From Syntrophaceae bacterium UBA5761 (GTDB lineage: Bacteria > Desulfobacterota > Syntrophia > Syntrophales > UBA4778): a stretch of 30,772 bases of DNA. A program made the translations under genes and the position numbers. Shown here piece by piece: positions 23,616 through 30,772 of the stretch. Below the pieces are notes generated by a model. It ran no database searches and was not told the origin of the DNA. It worked only from the letters and a program-made list of their open reading frames with translations. Numbering within the stretch: position 1 is the first letter of the stretch; every line of letters starts with the position of its first letter. The stretch is taken from assembly GCA_002418885.1 (NCBI GenBank), contig DIEZ01000081.1, positions 1-30,772 of the forward strand, given 5' to 3'.

Positions 23616-24461
23616 TTGCCCATGCCCACTTACGGAAAACTGTTCATCCTGGCACTGATGGCATCTATTGTTATCGGTTGCGCAGGGCCCGTCGTAAAAA
23701 CATCGGAAAGCCCCCGGGGGGTTTACCATAGGGTCAAAAAGGGTGAGACCCTCTGGAGTATATCTCACGCTTACCACAAAGACATCCTGGACATCGTCGT
23801 CGCCAATAAGATCGACAACCCCGACTTGATTGAAGTAGACAGCGTGATCTTCATCCCCGGGGCGGATCACCTGGAAGAGACGCCGGCGCTGCCGGCAAAA
23901 ACCGAGACAACGATAAAGAAAGAGGAGGCCAAACCAGAAAAAAAATCGTCTCCGCCTCCTGTTGTGAGAAAAGAAAAGAAGGCACCACCCATAAAACCGG
24001 TCGTACCGGCGGCGGAGTCCCCGCCGAATGACAGGCCGCAACAGCGCCCGCCGGTAAAAGAAGAGCCCAAGAAAATCTTCGGCGAGGCTCATTTTATCTG
24101 GCCGGTCAAGGGCACCATTATCTCCCGGTTCGGCATCCAGCCCAACGGCCTCAAACGTAACGGGATTCGGATAGCCGCAAAAGAAAGCACCCCCGTCGTC
24201 GCCTCCGCCGCCGGCGAAGTGATGTTCTCCTCTTCGATCAAGTATTACGGGGAAACGGTCATCGTCAAGCATGACTGCAATTATTCTACGGTCTACACGT
24301 TCCTCAAGAATAGGAGGGTCAAGGTGGGTGACCACGTCAGGAGGGGTGAATGCATCGCCTTCGTCGGCCGCCCTGAAAACGGCGACGGTAAGCCCTGCCT
24401 GAACTTTGAAATACGACAGAACAACAAGCCGCGAAACCCGCTTGCGTTGCTGCCCCAATAA
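23616..24461 (+). CDS. nlpD: NlpD-like LysM/M23 lipoprotein with degenerate peptidase domain
   Basis: A 281-aa lipoprotein. The signal ends IVIGC (lipobox) and is followed by one LysM domain (YHRVKKGETLWSISHAYHKDILDIVVANKI), a Pro/Lys/Glu-rich linker (about 85-155) and an M23/LytM domain (WPVKGTIISRFG). The zinc and catalytic residues are missing: the expected H...D motif reads NGIRIAAKES, the HxH strand reads NFEIR, and the Tyr/His region reads STVYTFLKN. This matches the NlpD/EnvC type, which activates cell-division amidases at the septum instead of cutting peptidoglycan itself. The TTG at 23616 has GAGGGG 7 nt upstream; ATG 23622 is the alternative. The pcm adjacency supports the name. Confidence 0.85.
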   Translation: MPMPTYGKLFILALMASIVIGCAGPVVKTSESPRGVYHRVKKGETLWSISHAYHKDILDIVVANKIDNPDLIEVDSVIFIPGADHLEETPALPAKTETTIKKEEAKPEKKSSPPPVVRKEKKAPPIKPVVPAAESPPNDRPQQRPPVKEEPKKIFGEAHFIWPVKGTIISRFGIQPNGLKRNGIRIAAKESTPVVASAAGEVMFSSSIKYYGETVIVKHDCNYSTVYTFLKNRRVKVGDHVRRGECIAFVGRPENGDGKPCLNFEIRQNNKPRNPLALLPQ

Positions 24462-24484
24462 AAAAGCGACCGAAAGGAAATTTC

Positions 24485-25150
24485 ATGAGAATCAGCGAAG
24501 AAATCTATGTTTACGAATGGACGGATTATTTCGACAATAACTGCAACAGCTTTTACATCGGCGGCGACGCCAAGGTCCTTGTCGACCCGGGTCTGAAAAG
24601 GTACGTCCCCAACCTTCTCGAGAGCATGGAAGAAGACGGTGTCGCGAGGGAAAATATTCAGTATATCATAAACACCCATTCCCATCCCGACCACTACGAG
24701 GGTTCCGTGATGTTCGACGGCTCCGGCGTCGGAATCGGTCTACACGAGGAAGAGATCAAATTTCTCGATGCCGGTGGAAAGTACCTCTATGAGCTCTTCG
24801 GGCTCACCTTCCCCGAGGTAGACGTCAACCTTGTCCTCCGCGAAGGAGACATCACGCTCGGCAAAGAACATTTCCAGGTCCTCCTCGTACCCGGACATTC
24901 GCCCGGCTCGCTCGCCCTTTACTGGCCTTCGAGGAAGGCCCTCTTCTCGGGAGACGTGATTTTTGCCCAGAATGTGGGAAGGACGGATTTCCCCGGCGGG
25001 AACAGCGTCCTGCTGAAGAAGAGTATCGTGAGACTCTCTCAACTGGACGTAGACACCCTGCTGCCGGGCCACATGGGGATAGTCGACGGAAAGGAAAGGG
25101 TGAAGATGAATTTCGATGTCGTCATCGAGCATATTTTCCCTTACGTCTGA
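24485..25150 (+). CDS. MBL-fold hydrolase (glyoxalase II-like)
   Basis: A 221-aa MBL-fold protein of the short, single-domain type. The metal ligands are NTHSHPDHYEG (HxHxDH), VPGHSPGSLALY, FSGDVIF (Asp) and LPGHMG near the C-terminus. There is no signal peptide. The family includes glyoxalase II-like thioesterases; the substrate is unknown. AAGGAAA lies about 5 nt before the ATG. It follows the nlpD-like gene by 23 nt and precedes the PflX-like gene by about 74 nt, in a plus-strand cluster. Confidence 0.85.
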   Translation: MRISEEIYVYEWTDYFDNNCNSFYIGGDAKVLVDPGLKRYVPNLLESMEEDGVARENIQYIINTHSHPDHYEGSVMFDGSGVGIGLHEEEIKFLDAGGKYLYELFGLTFPEVDVNLVLREGDITLGKEHFQVLLVPGHSPGSLALYWPSRKALFSGDVIFAQNVGRTDFPGGNSVLLKKSIVRLSQLDVDTLLPGHMGIVDGKERVKMNFDVVIEHIFPYV

Positions 25151-25224
25151 GCCGCGCTTCTCAAACTGAAACGATGCAAGGCATCGAATCGGCACCGCCG
25201 TTTTTCGGTCGATACACAAAGCCT

Positions 25225-26148
25225 ATGAAACGCGCCGACTTCAAAGCGGCTTACCTGACGACATACGAGAAGGAACTTTTCCCAGAACGGATAGATAAGG
25301 CCTTTTCCCTGCTCGAAGAGTGCGCGGTCTGCCCCCGAAGGTGCGGTGTGGACCGCACGAAGGGGGAAAGGGGATTTTGCCGGGCCGGCGCCCTGCCCGA
25401 GATATCGTCCTACGGACCCCACTTCGGTGAGGAAAGACCGCTCGTCGGCCGCCACGGGTCGGGCACCATCTTCATGACCCACTGCAACCTGCGTTGCATC
25501 TTCTGCCAGAACTACGGCATCAGCCGTCTCGGTGAAGGGTACAGGATTACTTTCGAGAAGTTCAGCAGGGTCATGGTGGAACTCGAGCAAATGGGCTGTC
25601 ACAACATCAACTTCGTGAGCCCCTCTCACTTCGTTCCCCACATCCTGAAGGCCCTGCCGAGGGCCGTTGAGATGGGGCTCTCCGTCCCGCTGGTGTACAA
25701 CACGGGAGGGTACGATTCGGTGGAGACCCTCAAACTCCTCGACGGCGTCTTCGACATCTACATGCCAGATTTCAAGTATACGAGGAACGACGTGGCCGAA
25801 AAGTATTCCGGGGCGCCTGATTATCCCGAGGTAGTTATGGCGGCACTGAAAGAGATGCACCGGCAGACGGGTGACCTCGAGATGGACGACGACGGGATCG
25901 CCCTCCGGGGCCTCCTTGTAAGGCACCTTGTCCTCCCCGAAGGCCTTGCCGGTACCCGCGAGGCCATGCGCTTCCTCGCCCGGGAGGTCTCGCGGGACAC
26001 CTACGTCAACATCATGGACCAGTACCATCCCTGCGGCGACCTCATCCCGCCGGGTTCGCCCCTCTTGAGGCGAATCACGAGAAAAGAGTTCATAGAAGCA
26101 GTAAACATCGCGAAAGATGAAGGCATCACGCGCCTCGACAGGGGATGA
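25225..26148 (+). CDS. PflX-like radical SAM protein (COG1313 type)
   Basis: A 307-aa radical SAM protein. The N-terminal Cys-rich stretch CAVCPRRCGVDRTKGERGFCR and the canonical CNLRCIFCQN (CX3CX2C) motif are the signature of the PflX family, homologues of pyruvate formate-lyase activase. Also typical are GSGTIFMTHCNL, NFVSPSHFVPHI, YNTGGYDSVETLKLLDG and DIYMPDFKY. No pyruvate formate-lyase is nearby, and the reaction is unknown for this family. ATG 25225 fits the family N-terminus; ATG 25174 is in frame; neither has a good Shine-Dalgarno. The stop is 1 nt before the UvrC-like ATG, so translation is likely coupled. Confidence 0.88.
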   Translation: MKRADFKAAYLTTYEKELFPERIDKAFSLLEECAVCPRRCGVDRTKGERGFCRAGALPEISSYGPHFGEERPLVGRHGSGTIFMTHCNLRCIFCQNYGISRLGEGYRITFEKFSRVMVELEQMGCHNINFVSPSHFVPHILKALPRAVEMGLSVPLVYNTGGYDSVETLKLLDGVFDIYMPDFKYTRNDVAEKYSGAPDYPEVVMAALKEMHRQTGDLEMDDDGIALRGLLVRHLVLPEGLAGTREAMRFLAREVSRDTYVNIMDQYHPCGDLIPPGSPLLRRITRKEFIEAVNIAKDEGITRLDRG

Positions 26149-26149
26149 G

Positions 26150-27193
26150 ATGAGGAAAAAAGGCAGGAAGTCCGAATTGATCGCATCGCTGAAGGAGCGC
26201 ATGGCCCGGGCGGCGGCAGAGCTCCGTTTCGAAGAAGCCGCGCGCCTGCGTGACCTGATAAACGCCGTGGAACGTACCCCCGAACCACGGAAGGTCGCGT
26301 TCAACCGACCCGTCGACGAAAACGTCGGCGGCTTTTCCCTTTCTGAGAGGGAGGGGGACGATTCTCCGGGCCGGACGAATTCCCGGAATGCCGCTCAGGC
26401 CGCCGGAAAGCCGCGAATCAGCGATGACGAAATGTCCCGCTTCCTCGAAAGACTGCGGCACCGCCTCCAGTTGAGCCGCGTCCCCAACCGCATCGAATGC
26501 TTCGACGTCTCCCATCTCGTCGGGGAAATGACCGTCGCGTCCAGGGTCGCCATGTCGGAGGGAAAGCTTGACAGGAACCGCTACCGCCGTTACCGGATCA
26601 GGACGGCGGGCCGCGGAGACGACTGTGCGGCCCTGTTCGAGGCCGTGAGCCGCCGACTGAGGAAAGGACTGGAGGAGAACGACCTGCCCGACCTGATCGT
26701 CCTGGACGGCGGGAAACCCCAGCTCTCCGCGGGTCTTGCCGCCCTACAGGCCTTGGGGATCGCTGATGTGGACGTCGTCGCCCTGGCGAAAACGCGCGTG
26801 GTCGAGTCGGAAATGCCGGGGGAAGGACCGGTAAAGGTCCCTGAGCGCATCTACATCCCGGAGAAAACCACGCCCGTCGTTCTGCCGCAGGCATCCCCGG
26901 AGATGCTCCTCCTCGTCCGACTCAGGGACGAGGCGCATCGTTTTGCCGTCACCTACCAGGACAAACTCAGTCGCAAGGAAAGGCTGCGCTCCGAGCTCGA
27001 CGCCATCCCCGGTATCGGTGAAAAGAGAAAGAAGGCCCTCCTGAGACACTTCAGCTCCGTAGAGGAGATATCGAAGGCCGGCGTGGAAGAGATATCGAAG
27101 ACGGAGGGGGTGGGGCTGGAGACGGCACGGGCGGTCTACGCCTTCTTCCACGACGTCATCCCGGCTCGAGAGACGGAGAAAGATGGCTCATAG
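26150..27193 (+). CDS. UvrC homologue lacking the GIY-YIG nuclease domain
   Basis: A 347-aa protein that equals only the C-terminal 55-60 percent of UvrC. Residues about 9-43 are a UVR motif (LIASLKERMARAAAELRFEEAARLRDLI), the UvrB-contact element. About 112-275 are the RNase H-like endonuclease (ECFDVSHLVGEM with D119, GDDCA with D157/D158, VLDGGKPQL with D186, RDEAHRFA with H263) that makes the 5' incision in UvrC. About 283-330 are the tandem helix-hairpin-helix (IPGIGEKRKKALL). The GIY-YIG domain that makes the 3' incision is absent. ATG 26150 has AGGGG 5 nt upstream and sits 1 nt after the previous stop, so no hidden N-terminus is visible upstream. It overlaps the UvrA-like gene by 11 bp. 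Confidence 0.88.
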   Translation: MRKKGRKSELIASLKERMARAAAELRFEEAARLRDLINAVERTPEPRKVAFNRPVDENVGGFSLSEREGDDSPGRTNSRNAAQAAGKPRISDDEMSRFLERLRHRLQLSRVPNRIECFDVSHLVGEMTVASRVAMSEGKLDRNRYRRYRIRTAGRGDDCAALFEAVSRRLRKGLEENDLPDLIVLDGGKPQLSAGLAALQALGIADVDVVALAKTRVVESEMPGEGPVKVPERIYIPEKTTPVVLPQASPEMLLLVRLRDEAHRFAVTYQDKLSRKERLRSELDAIPGIGEKRKKALLRHFSSVEEISKAGVEEISKTEGVGLETARAVYAFFHDVIPARETEKDGS

Positions 27194-30100
27194 TCCGATC
27201 CGCGTTGAAGGGGCGAGGCAGAACAACCTGAAGGGCATCACCGTCGAGGTACCCGTGGGGGCCGTCACGGTCATCACCGGGGTTGCAGGTGCCGGAAAGT
27301 CCTCCCTTGCCTTCGATATCCTATACGCCGAAGGTTATCGCCGGTACGTAGAAACCTTTTCTCCCTACGCACGGCAATTCCTGGAACGGCTCGACCGCCC
27401 CAAGGCCGACCGGATCGAGGGCATCCTCCCCGGAATAGCGATCGACCGCGCCGCCCCCGTCAAGACCTCGCGGTCGACCGTCGGTACAATGACCTCCGTC
27501 GACGACTACCTGCGTCCTCTATTCGCGAGGAACGCAACGCTCTACTGCAGAAGCTGCAACCTTCCCGTCTTCCGTCATTCCCCCGCGTCGATCTTCGATG
27601 CCCTCTTGAAGACGGCGCCGGGCAGACAGGCCGTCATCTGCTTCACCCGCCCCATCGGAAGCGCCGAACCTCAGACGGTCCGGGACGTCTTCCAACAGGG
27701 CGGTTTCCTCCGCGTCCTGGAAGACGGAAGGGTGGCCCGCGTCGATGAGGCGCGGCTTAAGCCCAACGACGGGAGGATCACCGTTGTCCTCGACCGCGTG
27801 ACCGTGGACGCCGAGGCCCGACAACGCGTCGTGGATTCCGTCGAGACGGCCTTAAAATTTGGCGAGGGAAGCCTGGAAGTTCTCATCGAAGGCGAGGCGC
27901 AACCCCTGCGTTTCAGCCGGAAGCTCCACTGCGAGCGATGCGACATCGACTACGCCGAACCGACGGCGGCGCTCTTTTCGTTCAACAACCCCGTCGGGGC
28001 CTGCGAGAACTGCCACGGTTTCGGCCGGGTCATCGACATTGATCCCGACCTGGTTATCCCCGACGGCGGCCTCAGCCTGTCCGCCGGTTGCGTCAGGCCT
28101 TTCCAGACGGCGTCTTTCCACGAATGCCAGCGGGACCTCCTCGACTTTGCCCGGCGGCGCAAGATCCCGACGACGACACCCTGGCACAGCCTCGACCGCG
28201 ACACCCAAAAGGCGGTATGGGACGGAGAGGGTGACTGGTACGGCATCCAGGGGTTCTTCGACTGGCTGATGGGCCGCCGCTACAAGAAACAGGCCCGTAT
28301 CCTCCTGTCGCGGTACCGTCGCTTCCTTCCCTGTCCTGTGTGCGGGGGCGGAAAGCTCAAACCCGATGCCCTCCTCTTCCGCCTCGACGGCAAGATGTTC
28401 CCCGAATTAGAGGAAATGGCCATCTCCGAGGCGGAATCTTTTTTCCGCCGATGGTCTCCTCCGGCGGAGGACCGGGCGTCGGAACTGCTCTTGGGTGAAC
28501 TACGCGGGAGGCTGGGGTTTCTCCTCGACGTCGGCCTCGGCTATCTCTCCCTCGGCCGGTTGTCGCGAACCCTTTCCGGCGGAGAAACCCAGCGGGTGAC
28601 CCTCGCCACAGCCCTCGGCTCGTCGCTCACCGGCACACTTTACGTCCTCGACGAACCTTCCGTCGGACTCCATCCCCGCGACGCGGAGAGGCTGGCCGGC
28701 TTGTTGCGCACGCTCGCCTCGGCGGGAAACGTCGTCGTCGTCGTCGAGCACGACCCCGCCTTCATCAGGAAGGCGGACCGGGTGATCGACCTCGGGCCGG
28801 GTCCGGGGGAAAGGGGCGGCTTCGTCATCCACCAGGGCAGCGTCGCGGGACTCATCCAGAATCGTCGTTCGCCGACCGCCGCCTACCTGAGGGGAGAAAT
28901 CTCCATGCCGCAGCCCTCCCGGAGACGGACGCCGCAGCGAGGATACCTGCGCGTCGTCGGCGCCCACGAAAACAACCTCAAGGACATCTCCGTCGACATC
29001 CCTCTCGGACTGCTCGTCTGCGTGACCGGCGTAAGCGGTTCCGGAAAATCGACCCTGATCGACCGGGTACTGTACCGAAACCTGAGGCGGCAGATGGGCC
29101 TCCAGGCCATGGAGCCGGGAACATGCAAGGGGGTCGAAGGCGCAGAACGATTGACAGGCGTCGTCCTCGTCGACCAGGCCCCGCTCACCCGCAGCTCCCG
29201 GATGAACGCGGCAACCTACCTGAAAGTCCTCGACCCCCTGCGCAGAGGATTCGAGGCGACGGAACAGGCCCGGGTCATGGGGTTCACACGGTCCGCCTTT
29301 TCCTTCAACACACCCGCCGGCGCCTGTCCTAACTGCAACGGATCGGGGTACGAGCTGGTAGAGCTGCAGTTTTTGCCCGACGTCTACATCCGTTGCCCCG
29401 CCTGCGACGGCAGGCGATTCCGCCCGGAGGTACTGGAGGTACGCGTCAGGGGGAAAAACATCGCCGAGATTCTGTCCCTCCCCGCCGAGGAGGTGTCGCG
29501 CCTATTCCAGGACAACGAAGCGGTGGTGCAAGCCCTCCGTCCGCTGCTGGACATCGGGCTCGGGTACCTCTCCCTATCGCAACCCGCACCCACCCTCTCG
29601 GGCGGCGAGTCGCAGCGGCTAAAACTCGCCAAGCACCTCGCCGGCGCCCAGAAAAACGGAAACACCCTCTTCATCCTCGACGAACCGACGGCGGGACTGC
29701 ATCCTGCGAACGTATCCGACCTCGTGGGCGCCCTGCAGAGACTGCTCGACGCCGGCCACTCGGCGGTGGTCGTCGAACATGACATGGACGTCGCCCGCGC
29801 CGCCGATTGGGTGATCGATCTCGGCCCCGGAGGCGGAGCGGAGGGCGGCTGCATCATCGGACAGGGGTCCCCGGAGAAAATCGCAGAACTCGACACCCCC
29901 ACCGGCCGGGCACTCAGAAACATGCCCCTCCCCGAACTACGGGGAAGTACCGTCCGCCTGCCTTCCTCGTCTTCCCGCGGGGCGGCCATCCATATCGCGG
30001 GGGCAAGGGAGCACAACTTACGCAACGTCGAGGTAAACATCCCCCGGAACCGCCTCGTTGCCGTAACGGGCGTGAGCGGCTCCGGTAAATCGACGCTGGC

Positions 30101-30772
30101 CTTCGACGTCCTCTATTCGGAAGGGCGACGCAGGTTCCTCGACTGTCTGCCGGCGTACGCACGCCAGTATCTCCGCCCCCGGGCAAGGCCGGAGGTCGAC
30201 AGCATCGAGGGGCTTCCCCCGACGGTGGCCCTGGAGCAGAAGACGTCGACGGCGGGAAGCATGTCTACAGCCGGGACCGCATCCGAAGTCTACCATTACT
30301 TGCGTCTCCTCTTCGCCGCCGCGGGGGTTCCCTACTGCCCGCAATGCGACGTCCCCGGAGAATCCGCCGACGTCGCCGGAATCGCCGACCAGATAATCGA
30401 ACGTTTCGCAGGCCTGGACATCCACGTCCTGGCGCCGGTCATCAGGAAAAGGAAGGGACACCACCGGGAGGTCATCGAAAGGGCCAAAAAACTCGGCTTC
30501 AGCCGGCTCCGGGTCGACGGCACCATATATCCTTCGACCGAGGTGCCCCGTCTGGACCGTTACAGGGTCCACGACATCGACCTCCTTGTCTCTTCCCGGT
30601 CAGTCGGCCCGGAAGAATACGGCCGGATTAGGGACGACATCGAAAAGGCGCTGAGGCTCGGCGGCGGCACGGTGATCGTGGCGGATGCGTCAAGAGACCG
30701 GGAGAGGTTCTACTCCACGCGGACGGCCTGCCCGCGCTGCGGTTCGGGTCTACCTACAGCGGACCCGAGGCT
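27183..30772 (+). CDS. Tandem (double) UvrA-like excinuclease ATPase, C-terminus beyond window
   Basis: One continuous frame of 1196 codons to the right edge with no stop. Normal UvrA is about 940 aa. Residues 1 to about 920 form a complete UvrA: first Walker A GVAGAGKSS (K39), zinc finger CERC...CENC around 250-280, signature LSGGETQR (464), YVLDEPSVGLHPRD, second Walker A GVSGSGKST (616), zinc finger CPNC...CPAC, signature LSGGESQR (805), LDEPTAGLHPA. From about 936 a second copy begins (IHIAGAREHNLRN, Walker A GVSGSGKST with K969, YARQYLRPRARP, zinc-finger start CPQC and CPRC). Double UvrA proteins are known in Chlamydiae. UvrA finds bulky DNA lesions and loads UvrB. It is likely coupled to the truncated UvrC by the 11-bp overlap. 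Confidence 0.88.
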   Translation, partial: MAHSPIRVEGARQNNLKGITVEVPVGAVTVITGVAGAGKSSLAFDILYAEGYRRYVETFSPYARQFLERLDRPKADRIEGILPGIAIDRAAPVKTSRSTVGTMTSVDDYLRPLFARNATLYCRSCNLPVFRHSPASIFDALLKTAPGRQAVICFTRPIGSAEPQTVRDVFQQGGFLRVLEDGRVARVDEARLKPNDGRITVVLDRVTVDAEARQRVVDSVETALKFGEGSLEVLIEGEAQPLRFSRKLHCERCDIDYAEPTAALFSFNNPVGACENCHGFGRVIDIDPDLVIPDGGLSLSAGCVRPFQTASFHECQRDLLDFARRRKIPTTTPWHSLDRDTQKAVWDGEGDWYGIQGFFDWLMGRRYKKQARILLSRYRRFLPCPVCGGGKLKPDALLFRLDGKMFPELEEMAISEAESFFRRWSPPAEDRASELLLGELRGRLGFLLDVGLGYLSLGRLSRTLSGGETQRVTLATALGSSLTGTLYVLDEPSVGLHPRDAERLAGLLRTLASAGNVVVVVEHDPAFIRKADRVIDLGPGPGERGGFVIHQGSVAGLIQNRRSPTAAYLRGEISMPQPSRRRTPQRGYLRVVGAHENNLKDISVDIPLGLLVCVTGVSGSGKSTLIDRVLYRNLRRQMGLQAMEPGTCKGVEGAERLTGVVLVDQAPLTRSSRMNAATYLKVLDPLRRGFEATEQARVMGFTRSAFSFNTPAGACPNCNGSGYELVELQFLPDVYIRCPACDGRRFRPEVLEVRVRGKNIAEILSLPAEEVSRLFQDNEAVVQALRPLLDIGLGYLSLSQPAPTLSGGESQRLKLAKHLAGAQKNGNTLFILDEPTAGLHPANVSDLVGALQRLLDAGHSAVVVEHDMDVARAADWVIDLGPGGGAEGGCIIGQGSPEKIAELDTPTGRALRNMPLPELRGSTVRLPSSSSRGAAIHIAGAREHNLRNVEVNIPRNRLVAVTGVSGSGKSTLAFDVLYSEGRRRFLDCLPAYARQYLRPRARPEVDSIEGLPPTVALEQKTSTAGSMSTAGTASEVYHYLRLLFAAAGVPYCPQCDVPGESADVAGIADQIIERFAGLDIHVLAPVIRKRKGHHREVIERAKKLGFSRLRVDGTIYPSTEVPRLDRYRVHDIDLLVSSRSVGPEEYGRIRDDIEKALRLGGGTVIVADASRDRERFYSTRTACPRCGSGLPTADPR

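Noticed and set aside
23472..24458. Long minus-strand open frame of 328 codons opposite pcm and the nlpD-like gene
   Set aside because: It mirrors the coding of genuine genes and has no recognisable protein features.
26117..26150. A hidden GIY-YIG domain upstream of the UvrC-like gene, lost by frameshift
   Set aside because: The DNA immediately upstream encodes the end of the PflX-like protein with its own stop; no frame there resembles GIY-YIG.
25141..26304. Long minus-strand open frame of 387 codons opposite the PflX-like and UvrC-like genes
   Set aside because: It lies entirely opposite clearly recognisable genes and shows no domain or Shine-Dalgarno; it is a GC-driven shadow frame.
1..30772. 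tRNA or rRNA genes, CRISPR arrays, insertion sequences, integrases or attachment sites
   Set aside because: I looked through the non-coding gaps and saw none; all larger gaps are under about 260 nt.

Overview
The window is a gene-dense bacterial chromosome segment of moderately high GC, with no tRNA, rRNA, CRISPR array or mobile element that I can see. The order CarD regulator, membrane PIN/TRAM protein, ispD, ispF, gltX, together with a biotin-dependent carboxyltransferase, LPP20/FlgT/CsgG-type envelope proteins and an O2-sensitive radical-SAM repertoire, points to a Gram-negative, probably anaerobic, Desulfobacterota-like (deltaproteobacterial) organism. This placement is an inference from gene content, not a phylogeny.

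Layout. (1) 1-12452, minus strand: a run starting at a good sigma-70-like promoter (12559-12588) with pgk, truA and an rfbD-like reductase. It continues into an envelope gene set: a FlgT-like secreted protein, a TPR-CsgG lipoprotein, an LpoB/CsgG-like protein with fibronectin III (FN3) repeats, a small secreted protein, a metallo-beta-lactamase (MBL) fold hydrolase, a large GNA1162-like/FN3/parallel beta-helix lipoprotein and an LPP20-like protein cut by the left edge. The first three envelope genes are broken by five short indels and one in-frame stop; each indel can be reversed at a short repeat to restore one frame. (2) 12707-14260, plus strand: an acyl-CoA carboxyltransferase, ending in a 13-bp perfect hairpin shared with the convergent gltX. 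(3) 14317-18711, minus: carD, terminator, PIN/TRAM gene, terminator, ispD, ispF, gltX (isoprenoid precursors and tRNA charging). (4) 18828-22365, minus: a radical SAM protein with a CX4CX2C cluster motif, a macro-domain protein and a circularly permuted cofactor-independent phosphoglycerate mutase. (5) 22499-30772, plus: a coiled-coil hypothetical, pcm, an NlpD-like lipoprotein with a dead M23 domain, an MBL hydrolase, a PflX-like radical SAM protein, a UvrC homologue without the GIY-YIG nuclease, and an overlapping giant UvrA with at least three ABC modules that runs off the right edge.

Most notable: the permuted phosphoglycerate mutase; the translationally overlapped truncated UvrC plus tandem UvrA, which may be a non-canonical excision module; and the decaying or switchable envelope operon, whose proteins all appear to share CsgG/TolB-N-like folds combined with FN3, TPR and beta-helix parts.
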